The notes: generated by a model not told the origin, from the letters alone. A DNA stretch of 8,193 nucleotides from Chlamydiia bacterium (GCA_003170575.1 PMZB01000093.1:1-8193); one strand, 5' to 3'. Positions 1 to 6,487 are shown, counted from the first letter of the stretch. Made by a program: numbers and translations.

Positions 1-599
1 TGAACTGCCGTTTTTAGGATAAATCGAAAATTTTCACGACGATTATCCATTGATATGAGCTCTTCAAGTGCTTCCATAATATAGGCAGGACTTTGGCCAA
101 GGCTTATCAGATAATCTTTATACGAAGTTGCCCTCAAGAGGGCCTTGGCAGTTTGATATATCTCTTCTAGTTCAGCAGTTGTGAAATAATTTTCAGCCCT
201 CACCTTAGCCTTTTCACTCATCCGAGCAAAGAAAAATTGAGGAGAAAAACTGCTATAAAAAACTTCTCGTACATACGGATTGTCATTGTAATTCTCAATT
301 CCTAGGCAAGGACCAAAAATACATAATGCTTCTTCAGGACTTAGCTCTTCGTGCAACAAACTCTGAATAATACATCCGCCATTCATCAAGGCGGATATGC
401 GGTCCTTAAGCTGAGTCAATATCGAATAAAATTCAGGCGCTACTGCCCTCTGTTCTTCGTCGGATAAGGTTTGTAACTTGTGCAGCAAACCCTCGTCTTC
501 CGGCAACTCCCCTATTATCTGAAATCCGCTAACATCACTACAAAAGCTCTGTAGTGGCAGTATAAAGGCACAAAACAGCAAAGAAAGATATTTTTTCAT
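1..599 (-). CDS. Secreted or periplasmic hypothetical protein (C-terminus beyond window)
   Basis: Reading leftward from the ATG at 599-597, an open frame of 199 codons runs without a stop to the window edge, so the C-terminus is missing. The first residues, MKKYLSLLFCAFILPLQSFC, form a typical Sec signal peptide: two lysines, a hydrophobic core and a probable cleavage around residues 20-21. There is no proper lipobox before Cys20, so a soluble secreted or periplasmic protein is more likely than a lipoprotein. The mature part is rich in Leu, Glu and aromatic residues, looks largely helical, and shows no domain I recognise. It begins 12 bases after the stop of the HepT-like gene, so the two may be cotranscribed, although no Shine-Dalgarno sequence is visible before this ATG. 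I assign no function. Confidence 0.75.
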   Translation of the reverse strand, partial: MKKYLSLLFCAFILPLQSFCSDVSGFQIIGELPEDEGLLHKLQTLSDEEQRAVAPEFYSILTQLKDRISALMNGGCIIQSLLHEELSPEEALCIFGPCLGIENYNDNPYVREVFYSSFSPQFFFARMSEKAKVRAENYFTTAELEEIYQTAKALLRATSYKDYLISLGQSPAYIMEALEELISMDNRRENFRFILKTAV

Positions 600-611
600 T
601 ATGGTTGGGCC

Positions 612-995
612 TTATATAAATTGCTTAGCTAAATTGTTGTATGTGCGCTGAAAAACCGGCACATAGGTTTTAATGTGTTTATAGATCTGATCAGCGAGCT
701 TTTCATCATAGGCGTGCGAGGTTAGAGCGCGATCTTGGAGCATAGAAAGCCAAGTCTTTTCATCATCAATTAAATGACCTCTATATGCTTCTCTGAGCAC
801 ATCTTTGGGATATTGCACAAGCACTCCTTTTGTTTCCAAAAGATCCCGCAGCAATTTCTCAAAAAGATCCATCGTCAATTCAAATCGGTGAATTGCGGCG
901 TCAATGTTGCCTCGATCTTCTTGCATTGACGTGTTTGCCATGAGTGCGAGGGCTGAGAGAGCCTTTACAACCCGTTTAAAGGCTTTTATGTCCAT
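612..995 (-). CDS. HepT-like HEPN protein (HI0074 family, nucleotidyltransferase substrate-binding type), orphan
   Basis: From the ATG at 995 this encodes 127 residues, slightly shorter than the roughly 140 usual for the HI0074/HepT family. A TTG six bases upstream is possible, but AAGAAG lies seven bases before the ATG, which favours the ATG. Family landmarks are the N-terminal helix (KAFKRVVKALSAL), the AAIHRFELTMDLFEKLLRDLLE helix region, a YPKDVLREAYRGHLIDD segment, and the motif DRALTSHAYDE with Arg89, His94 and Tyr96. This matches R-x4-H-x-Y. In characterised HepT toxins this motif is the RNase site, and its Tyr is AMPylated by the partner MntA. The partner MNT gene normally sits directly beside hepT; here the neighbours are an aldo/keto reductase remnant and a secreted protein. 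The gene could be an orphan toxin, a degenerate pair, or controlled by a distant antitoxin. Family assignment is fairly secure; activity is inference. Confidence 0.8.
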   Translation of the reverse strand: MDIKAFKRVVKALSALALMANTSMQEDRGNIDAAIHRFELTMDLFEKLLRDLLETKGVLVQYPKDVLREAYRGHLIDDEKTWLSMLQDRALTSHAYDEKLADQIYKHIKTYVPVFQRTYNNLAKQFI

Positions 996-1437
996 ACTCA
1001 ATCTTCTTTAAAGATCCACCAAAGGCAAAATCTTGGAGTATCCAAGAGTGAAAAAAATCTCCAGGAAATCCGAGGGGGATTTTACTGACATCATCTAACT
1101 TTTTCAAGTGTTCGGAAGATAAAGTGAATGAAATGCATCCAAGGTTATCTTGGATCTGCTCTACAGTGCGAGCCCCCAGAATAGGAATAATGTTGGGCCC
1201 TTGTTGCAAAAGCCAGTTTAAGGCCACTTGGGAAGGCGTTTTCTTGATCTCTTTTGCTATTGCAACAACTTCTTCCGCAATCTTTAATTCTTGTTTGGTG
1301 GGCTGGGAGGATTCTTCTGTAAGCCGCCGAGCCCCTCCTTTTTTAGGATTGTTATACTTGCCTGTTAACACCCCTCCCCCAAGTGGGCTCCAGGGGGTTA
1401 CTGCAAGGTTATCAGACACTACATTGAGCAGGCTTTC
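976..1437 (-). pseudogene. Aldo/keto reductase remnant, C-terminal half only
   Basis: An open frame ending at the TAA at 976-978 encodes the C-terminal half (about 150 residues) of a roughly 320-residue NADPH-dependent aldo/keto reductase. Visible landmarks in order are VTPWSPLGGGVLTGKY (last beta strands of the barrel, about 1401-1354), a helix leading to TPSQVALNWLLQQ, the cofactor-phosphate segment IPILGARTVEQIQDNL with its G-A-R-x3-Q, and a C-terminal tail LGFPGDFF...DFAFGG that resembles native family ends. The N-terminal half that would carry the catalytic Asp, Tyr, Lys and His is absent, replaced by the 3' end of the transporter gene, which overlaps this frame by about 26 bases. A candidate ATG at 1446 has no useful ribosome binding site. 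The frame has no internal stops, so truncation may be recent. Its end overlaps the HepT-like start by about 20 bases. It is very unlikely to be an active enzyme. Confidence 0.8.
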
Positions 1438-2743
1438 GCTGGTCATTCCACAGTGGAATGAGGATAATCGTCGTGATTGTAGCGCAGATGGCAAGAGTGA
1501 GGAAGAATCCTTCCCAGCCAAATGTTTGAGTGATAAGGCCTAGTGGATATCCGGCTGCAGCAGCGCCCATGTAGGAAAGCCATCCGATAAACCCTGAGGC
1601 TGTTGCCGCAGCCTTTTTATGGGAAAGCTCTGCAGCGGCAACTCCGATCAAGATAATGGGCCCAAACAAGAACAGCCCAATTGCCCCAATGAGCAGTGCG
1701 TCAATGATTGGGGATGCCACAAGCGTGCTTTTAAAGACGTAGATACCGAGAATACTGAGAGCGCAAAAGATTGCAGTAACTGGACCGCGGTTGCCAGAGC
1801 AGATTTTATCTGAGGCCAATCCGGCAAGAACGCCTCCAAACATGCCTCCGATTTCGAACCAAAATACAATAGCTCCAGCGCCTATCTGCGTATATCCTTT
1901 AGTTTCAACAAGATACAAGACCGTCCAATCACTCATCGCCTGGCGAATCAGGTATATAAAGAAATAACTTATCCCCAATACCCATAAAATAGGGTTATTC
2001 AGAACATAGGTAAAAAGGATTTCTTTGACAGACAGCTCACGCTCTTGAGTGCTTTTTGCCCCTTCTTCTGAGTGATACTTCTCAATTGAGGGAAGCCCTA
2101 CCGATTGCGGGGTATCGCAGAGGCGATTCATCAGGAACAATCCCCCGAGAATGACCACACTTCCAGGGAAGATCATAGCGCATCTCCAGCCATACATTTG
2201 AGCACAGTACGCCGTGATGAGAGGAATGAGCGCTCCGCCTACATTTTGCGAGGTAGCAAAAAGAGACCACCATCTGCCTCTTTCTGATCGGGAGTACCAG
2301 TGAGTCAGAAGGCGTGTGCAGGAAGGCCAGCCAAATCCTTGAAACCATCCGTTAAAAGCCCAGAATAAGAAGAAAAAGTAAAGAGAAGAAGAAAGTCCGA
2401 ACAGAATATTGACAATTCCGCTCGCAATCAATCCAAAGGCCATAAAGTAACGCGGATTGGATCGGTCTGCGATGATGCCGCTGACAAATTTGCTGATCCC
2501 ATAGGTTACAGCAAGGATAGTAGCTAATAGACCTAATTGCGCCTTGTCAAACCCCAGATCCCGTATAAGGCAAGGCATGGCAAAGGCGAGACATTTTCTT
2601 GTAAGGTAATAGAGAGCATAGCCTATGTACATGGAATAAAAGATCCGCAGCCGCCAATGTCCATACTGTTTTTTGACAACCTCTTGGTCGGCAATTTCTG
2701 GTTGGTGAGGGGCTGGTTTTAATTTATCTATAAATATAGTCAT
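1412..2743 (-). CDS. uhpC: UhpC-type sugar-phosphate/organophosphate antiporter (MFS, OPA family)
   Basis: This 443-residue inner-membrane protein has about 12 hydrophobic segments and is full length for the organophosphate:phosphate antiporter family, whose members exchange hexose phosphates or glycerol 3-phosphate for phosphate. Diagnostic segments are GYALYYLTRKCLAFAMP with Arg49 (equivalent to the substrate-binding Arg45 of GlpT), SGIIADRSNPRYFMA, THWYSRSERG with His148 (GlpT His165), QNVGGALIPL, IYLIRQAMSDW with Arg267 (GlpT Arg269), and SDKICSGNRGP. The SDRSNPRYFMA-like and SRSERG-W segments look more like UhpC than GlpT. E. coli UhpC is a glucose-6-phosphate sensor working with UhpAB, while chlamydial UhpC is reported to transport. 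No uhpA, uhpB or uhpT lies nearby, so transport is the likelier role. An in-frame TAG two codons upstream fixes the ATG at 2743; no Shine-Dalgarno sequence is evident. The last residues (DQRKPAQCSV) are encoded by DNA shared with the aldo/keto reductase remnant. Confidence 0.9.
   Translation of the reverse strand: MTIFIDKLKPAPHQPEIADQEVVKKQYGHWRLRIFYSMYIGYALYYLTRKCLAFAMPCLIRDLGFDKAQLGLLATILAVTYGISKFVSGIIADRSNPRYFMAFGLIASGIVNILFGLSSSLYFFFLFWAFNGWFQGFGWPSCTRLLTHWYSRSERGRWWSLFATSQNVGGALIPLITAYCAQMYGWRCAMIFPGSVVILGGLFLMNRLCDTPQSVGLPSIEKYHSEEGAKSTQERELSVKEILFTYVLNNPILWVLGISYFFIYLIRQAMSDWTVLYLVETKGYTQIGAGAIVFWFEIGGMFGGVLAGLASDKICSGNRGPVTAIFCALSILGIYVFKSTLVASPIIDALLIGAIGLFLFGPIILIGVAAAELSHKKAAATASGFIGWLSYMGAAAAGYPLGLITQTFGWEGFFLTLAICATITTIILIPLWNDQRKPAQCSV
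1443..1461. repeat. Perfect 19-bp palindrome at the transporter/reductase junction
   Basis: The plus strand reads TCATTCCAC, then a single central A at 1452, then GTGGAATGA, giving nine perfectly paired bases on each side. It lies inside the final codons of the transporter gene, just where aldo/keto reductase similarity begins in another frame. No T-run follows on the minus strand, so it is not a convincing terminator. It may be a relic of the rearrangement, a protein-binding site, or coincidence. Confidence 0.6.
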
Positions 2744-2776
2744 AAACTATGTTTTGGTTAACATTATTGAAGGCAT

Positions 2777-2806
2777 ATTATACCAAATAATAGTTTAAAA
2801 AAGCAA
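2777..2806 (-). promoter_or_regulatory. Candidate sigma-70-type promoter for the transporter gene
   Basis: On the minus strand there is a consensus -10 TATAAT (2782-2777) preceded by TGG, making an extended -10 element. A weak -35, TTGCTT (2806-2801), lies 18 bases further upstream. Transcription would start near 2770, leaving a leader of about 27 bases before the ATG at 2743. The surrounding sequence is strongly AT-rich. The -10 is convincing and the -35 is not. Confidence 0.6.
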
Positions 2807-2844
2807 TAAAGTTTAATTAATTTTTATTATATAGACTATATACC

Positions 2845-2883
2845 TAAAAAAGCTGAAGAATTGACTTTTCAGCCAATTCTTCA
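2845..2883 (-). terminator. Intrinsic terminator of the methyltransferase operon
   Basis: Read on the minus strand, TGAAGAATTG (2883-2874), a 10-base loop, and CAATTCTTCA (2863-2854) form a perfect 10-bp stem. GC and then six T residues follow (2851-2846). The stem starts 14 bases after the stop codon of the downstream methyltransferase gene. The plus-strand orientation lacks a T-run, so it acts leftward only. It also insulates the transporter promoter at 2777-2806. Confidence 0.85.
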
Positions 2884-2897
2884 ACCCTCATATATAA

Positions 2898-3734
2898 TCA
2901 GACTGGTTTGTATGCATAGCATCTGCATATCTGTTCGACTCGCAAAGAAACATTAGTACCATTGATAAATTTCTCTTTTAGCGCAGCTTCAAGAGCAGGC
3001 CAGGCTTTTTCTTTGTCAGCCTTAGAAAGCTCGGCGTACCAGCCTGTCGACTTGACTTGGGCGCATGCCTCGTCGAAGGCGTATTCTTCCATGGCTTTAA
3101 AATCTTGTTTATCTACACATTCGAACCCGTGTTTTCTCAGCTCTTCCTCACCATCAGGATCTTCAAACTCGATCCTTCTGCCCAAGGCCTTCGAAATAAT
3201 CTCCTGAGGTCCGTTTCTTCCAAGGAGAGGCCGTGGAGGATCATTCTTCCCCATTCTTCCTGATAGGATAAAAAGCTTGCCATCCGGCTTCAGCAACATG
3301 TGCACATTATCAGCAGCATTTGCCTTCAAGACCCAGTGAATTGCCGAAGCAATTGCGACCCCATCAAAACTCTCTGGAGCGAAAGCCCCTTGTTGGCCTG
3401 GGACAGTGCTCACAGCTGTTTTGACATCTCCCTGAACATAGAGAATATCAAGTTTTCGAGCTTGTGATAGTCGTTTCGCAGCGTCTAACATTCGCGAATC
3501 AATATCAAAGCCGGTGACATGGCTTGTCACGCGCTTTCGCAAATCAACTGTTGCTCTTCCATTACCACATGCCATATCAAGAATGTGAGGATTTTGAGGG
3601 AGCATTTTTTTGATCCACTCAAAGATGGCAGGAGGATAAGGTTTTCTCCCCTTCTCATAGTGGGCAATTTCCTGCCCAAACTCTGTGCCAACAAGAAATG
3701 TTGGCCCTTTTTGTTCTACATTTACTGTACCCAT
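2898..3734 (-). CDS. Class I SAM-dependent methyltransferase (downstream gene of a pair)
   Basis: This 278-residue protein carries a Rossmann-type methyltransferase domain in its first two thirds. Motif I is ILDMACGNGR (residues 51-60), binding S-adenosylmethionine. The acidic end of strand 2 is GFDID (75-79), and an AIHWV segment (132-135) matches the His-Trp signature seen in the trans-aconitate methyltransferase-like group. Before motif I, YEKGRKPYPPAIFEW resembles the usual YxxxRPxYP lead-in. The C-terminal third is probably a substrate-recognition cap, and the substrate is unknown. AGGGG lies six bases before the ATG at 3734, a good ribosome binding site. The gene follows the related methyltransferase gene by 47 bases and ends just before an intrinsic terminator. 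No signal peptide is present, so it acts in the cytoplasm or is exported by a specialised system. Fold assignment is secure; the reaction is not known. Confidence 0.88.
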   Translation of the reverse strand: MGTVNVEQKGPTFLVGTEFGQEIAHYEKGRKPYPPAIFEWIKKMLPQNPHILDMACGNGRATVDLRKRVTSHVTGFDIDSRMLDAAKRLSQARKLDILYVQGDVKTAVSTVPGQQGAFAPESFDGVAIASAIHWVLKANAADNVHMLLKPDGKLFILSGRMGKNDPPRPLLGRNGPQEIISKALGRRIEFEDPDGEEELRKHGFECVDKQDFKAMEEYAFDEACAQVKSTGWYAELSKADKEKAWPALEAALKEKFINGTNVSLRVEQICRCYAYKPV

Positions 3735-3781
3735 GACAAACCCCTATATATATTTGTTTTTATCGAAAATAAGCTTTTTGG

Positions 3782-4600
3782 TTACAAGGCAAAGCACGTC
3801 TTTCTTACTTTTTGGGCAATAGTTAAAAACACTTCCTTCTCACGTGTCATAATTCCCTTACTATTAGCCTGACTTGCAAAAAAGACTCTGAGCGCTTTTT
3901 CAGCCTCAGCTTCCTTATGGGAGTTTTGAACATCTGTCCAGTAACTCGTAGATTTAATACGCTTCACAAACCTTTCAACATCAACCTGTTCGCATGTTCG
4001 GAAAGTGCCCTTGAAAACAACAGTAAACCCATTCCTTAAAAATAATTCTTCCTTTTGTTCACCCATTTCAGGGTGATCAATAGCATATCCCACTACTTTC
4101 TCAAGAATTTTTCGGTGCACCTGGTCGCCACCACCTGAGACAACAGCTACGTGGCCTTTTGGCGCCAGTATTGAAGAAAATTGTTGTAGCGCAAGATCTT
4201 TGTTAAACCAGTGAAAACAGGACATAGCTGTTACAAGGCTAAACTTTTTACCAAGATCTGCGACACCCTTTTCATTGAGAGGATGAGCACCCACCTTTAC
4301 AAGTTTATACTCAATCTTTTTACGACCTAACCCTCTCTTGTCCTCTTCAGTGATTGCCGCCTCCAACATCTTAGGATCATGGTCTCCACCCACGATTTGA
4401 ACTGTTGGATTAAAATCCGCAACTTCGCGAGCAGAAATACCTGTTCCTGTACCAGCGTCGAAAACAGGGCCAGATCCGATATACTCTGACAGCTTCTTTA
4501 TAAGCTCGGGCGGACGCCCTGTCCGGGCAGCGACATAGTTCTCACGAAGCCCTCCAAAGCAACTCGTTTTTCCATGATATGTTGAACTATTAACGTACAT
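3782..4600 (-). CDS. Class I SAM-dependent methyltransferase (upstream gene of a pair)
   Basis: This 272-residue cytosolic protein is the first gene of a two-gene operon. AAGGAG lies eight bases before the ATG at 4600. Motif I is VFDAGTGTG (residues 46-54), the strand-2 acidic region is GGDHDPKML (71-79), and CFHWF (128-132) provides the His-Trp signature. The lead-in NYVAARTGRPPELIKKL corresponds to YxxxRPxYP, with the second Tyr/Pro changed. The layout matches the downstream methyltransferase, including a C-terminal stretch IKSTSYWTDV that aligns with VKSTGWYAEL in the neighbour, so the two are probably diverged duplicates. Both keep plausible cofactor sites, so neither looks like an inactive partner, though heterodimerisation is possible. 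The substrate cannot be read from the sequence; small organic acids and ubiquinone-like or lipid substrates are known for related families. Confidence 0.87.
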   Translation of the reverse strand: MYVNSSTYHGKTSCFGGLRENYVAARTGRPPELIKKLSEYIGSGPVFDAGTGTGISAREVADFNPTVQIVGGDHDPKMLEAAITEEDKRGLGRKKIEYKLVKVGAHPLNEKGVADLGKKFSLVTAMSCFHWFNKDLALQQFSSILAPKGHVAVVSGGGDQVHRKILEKVVGYAIDHPEMGEQKEELFLRNGFTVVFKGTFRTCEQVDVERFVKRIKSTSYWTDVQNSHKEAEAEKALRVFFASQANSKGIMTREKEVFLTIAQKVRKTCFAL

Positions 4601-4653
4601 TATCTATTCTCCTTATTTAATAAAAAATCAATTAACTATTTTTAATGTAAAGT

Positions 4654-4683
4654 ATTATATAAGGATCAACTAATTTTTATCAA
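4654..4683 (-). promoter_or_regulatory. Strong candidate promoter for the methyltransferase operon
   Basis: On the minus strand the -35 is TTGATA (4683-4678, five of six consensus bases) and the -10 is a perfect TATAAT (4659-4654), separated by 18 bases. The start of transcription would be near 4647, giving a leader of about 47 bases that ends with AAGGAG before the ATG at 4600. It lies in the gap after the Sel1-repeat gene, for which I see no hairpin terminator, so some read-through into this operon is possible. Confidence 0.75.
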
Positions 4684-4715
4684 CATCAAGGCTTATTATT
4701 TTCCTGTCCCTAACT

Positions 4716-6341
4716 TCACCTGGCGCTCGGATCTTCCTTTAATCGCTCGCAGCACTTAATTGCGGAACAATCCCCCAACTGAGTAGCTTGCAGATACATT
4801 CGCCAAGCTTGTCTAGAATCCCTTACTACAGGAGTACCCACTTCATACCGATCGCCTACAAAACACATTGCTTTGCTATGTCCTTTATCGGCCGCTTCAC
4901 GCCACAGTTCCCACGCCCGTTTATGGTCTACCGGTCTTCCAGAAATATACATACAACCAAGGCGAACCTTGGCATCTAAATTTCCCTTGTCTGCTGCTTG
5001 CTGATAGTACCTTTTAGCCATATCAAGATCCTTTGGAACAAGCTCTCCACATTCATAACACTTACCAAGACACAAGAGAGCCTCCGCATGACCACTGCGG
5101 GCAGCACCCTGAAGTAATGTAAGCGCCTTCCCATTATCCTTTTGAACGCCTGTTCCGTCTTTGTAGCATATGCTCAAGTTGAACATTCCCTCCTCATCGC
5201 CTAGGTCAACTGCCTTTTGAAACAATTTTATTGCCTTGTCCCAATCCTGTTTCACTCCAGAACCTGTGAAATAACGGACGCCAAGATCGGTGAAGGCGAA
5301 TGCATCACCAAGGTCAGCTGCCGTTTGACACAATCTCAGCGACTCCTTAGGATCCCGTTCAACGCCAATACCTCCTTCATAGCAAATGCTAAGATTGTAA
5401 ATGCCATGACAATCGCCCAACAGAGCAGCCTTCTCACAGGACTTGATTACCTTTTTTGTATCTTCAGGTGTGCAGAACGCTTTCCGATGATACGCGCCAA
5501 ACATGCTGCATGCCCTTGCATTATCAAGATTCTCTCCCCTTTGAAACCATATAATCGCTTGTTCTAGGTCCTGGGATACACCCTGGCCTTGTTTATAGCA
5601 TAGGCCAAGGTTGCACATTGCTTTTGGATGACCTGACATAGCAGCATCTTGATAGCACGCAACCGCCTTGCACACGTCCTTCTCAACCCCCAATCCATGT
5701 TCGTAGCAAAGACCAAGATTGTACCTCGCCTCTGTTTCACAAAGAATCGCAGCCTTGCGGAACCAGAACGCCACTTGTTCCTCATCTTTCAAAACACCAA
5801 AGTAGAAATAAAGTTGTCGAGCTGCTTGTGCATTACCCTTGTCAGCAGCGGCTTTACACAACTCAACCGACATATCTTCCTGAACATCCATACCATTTGC
5901 GGAACAAAAGCACGCACTGAAAAGCGCTTCCACATCACCCCTAAAGGCCGCCTCTCCATACAACCTAACTGCTTCGTCTAGATTTTTCTGAACCCCAAAC
6001 CCTTTTTCATAGCAAAAGCCAAGACACCATGTCGCTATTGGATTTTTTAAGTCTTTTCCTTTTTGAAATAACTCAATTAACTCATTTGGATTTTTCGGGA
6101 GACTTAATCTGTCTTTGATGCATTCGCGAAGAATGGCCATCGCTACATCACTTCCCATCTCATTTGCTCGACCATACAGCGTTATCGCATCGTACATATT
6201 TGGAGGGATTCTGGCTTGTTTAAGAAGGTCGAATGGTCCAATGAAGCTGAGCTCCTCGACCACACTGAGTGCATTCATTTGTTCTGTTATCCCATTCAGT
6301 TGCCATGCATAACAATTACTATTCATTCCAGAAACTTGCAT
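4716..6341 (-). CDS. Sel1-like repeat protein, about 12 repeats, cysteine-rich
   Basis: From the ATG at 6341 this encodes 541 residues. A longer frame opens at a TTG at 6407, but that TTG is the -35 hexamer of a good promoter, whereas the ATG at 6341 has AAAAGG six bases upstream (and GAGGTGG further up), so I choose 6341. From residue 101 on, the protein is a solenoid of about 12 Sel1/TPR-like helical pairs at a roughly 36-residue pitch, with units starting near 101, 137, 171, 204, 240, 274, 312, 348, 384, 420, 456 and 490. The consensus is A-x2-LG-x2-Y-x2-G-x-GV-x-KD-x2-KA. The third and sixth units are degenerate. The first 100 residues are non-repetitive and unrecognised. About 27 cysteines and no signal peptide point to a reducing compartment: the bacterial cytosol, or a host cell after type III/IV secretion. 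Such proteins are protein-protein scaffolds and are common in amoeba-associated bacteria. Confidence 0.88.
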   Translation of the reverse strand: MQVSGMNSNCYAWQLNGITEQMNALSVVEELSFIGPFDLLKQARIPPNMYDAITLYGRANEMGSDVAMAILRECIKDRLSLPKNPNELIELFQKGKDLKNPIATWCLGFCYEKGFGVQKNLDEAVRLYGEAAFRGDVEALFSACFCSANGMDVQEDMSVELCKAAADKGNAQAARQLYFYFGVLKDEEQVAFWFRKAAILCETEARYNLGLCYEHGLGVEKDVCKAVACYQDAAMSGHPKAMCNLGLCYKQGQGVSQDLEQAIIWFQRGENLDNARACSMFGAYHRKAFCTPEDTKKVIKSCEKAALLGDCHGIYNLSICYEGGIGVERDPKESLRLCQTAADLGDAFAFTDLGVRYFTGSGVKQDWDKAIKLFQKAVDLGDEEGMFNLSICYKDGTGVQKDNGKALTLLQGAARSGHAEALLCLGKCYECGELVPKDLDMAKRYYQQAADKGNLDAKVRLGCMYISGRPVDHKRAWELWREAADKGHSKAMCFVGDRYEVGTPVVRDSRQAWRMYLQATQLGDCSAIKCCERLKEDPSAR

Positions 6342-6377
6342 AATAAACCTTTTCCACCTCAATAATTTTAATAAATC

Positions 6378-6407
6378 ATTATAGAGTAAAAAGAAAATTG
6401 GATTCAA
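6378..6407 (-). promoter_or_regulatory. Promoter of the Sel1-repeat gene
   Basis: On the minus strand TTGAAT (6407-6402) and a perfect TATAAT (6383-6378) are separated by 18 bases. The predicted transcript starts near 6371, about 30 bases before the chosen ATG at 6341. The element is back to back with the umuDC upstream region, only about 40 bases from the candidate operator, so the two divergent units could influence each other. Confidence 0.7.
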
Positions 6408-6447
6408 ACTATTTTTTCAGCAAAAACTATCTTTCTCTTTCCCTAAA

Positions 6448-6471
6448 TTTGATTTAAGTACGATAATCAAA
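6448..6471. promoter_or_regulatory. 24-bp dyad upstream of umuD, candidate SOS-type operator
   Basis: The plus strand shows TTTGATT (6448-6454) and AATCAAA (6465-6471), perfect 7-bp inverted arms around a 10-base spacer whose centre is the self-complementary GTAC (6458-6461). In total 18 of 24 positions are symmetric. It ends 16 bases before the umuD ATG and overlaps a possible -10 (GATAAT, 6462-6467), so a bound protein would block transcription. It matches neither the enteric LexA box (CTGT-N8-ACAG) nor the GAAC-N4-GTTC type. The regulator is unknown; the UmuD homologue itself or a LexA-like protein are candidates. Confidence 0.5.
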
Positions 6472-6487
6472 AAAAAGGAGATAAGAG

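Noticed and set aside
1443..1461. Palindrome as an intrinsic terminator for the transporter gene
   Set aside because: It lies before the transporter stop codon and no T-run follows it on the minus strand.
1124..1543. Plus-strand open frame of 139 codons antisense to the reductase remnant and transporter end
   Set aside because: It has no recognisable domain, no ribosome binding site and a composition typical of a shadow frame; the minus-strand frames show clear homology.
3735..3781. ACAAA/TTTGT hairpin around the ribosome binding site of the second methyltransferase gene
   Set aside because: The arms are only five base pairs in an AT-rich stretch, which is weak and easily due to chance.
3519..3872. 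Plus-strand open frame of 117 codons across the gap between the methyltransferase genes
   Set aside because: It is antisense to both methyltransferase genes and has no family resemblance, so it is treated as a shadow.
5217..5567. Plus-strand open frames within the Sel1-repeat gene
   Set aside because: They follow the repeat periodicity of the real gene on the other strand and lack start signals.
6342..6407. N-terminal extension of the Sel1-repeat protein from a TTG at 6407
   Set aside because: The TTG forms the -35 hexamer of a promoter whose TATAAT lies at 6383-6378, there is no ribosome binding site before it, and the ATG at 6341 has one.
6408..6487. Classical LexA box upstream of umuD
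   Set aside because: Neither CTGT-N8-ACAG nor GAAC-N4-GTTC is present; only the different TTTGATT/AATCAAA dyad is seen.
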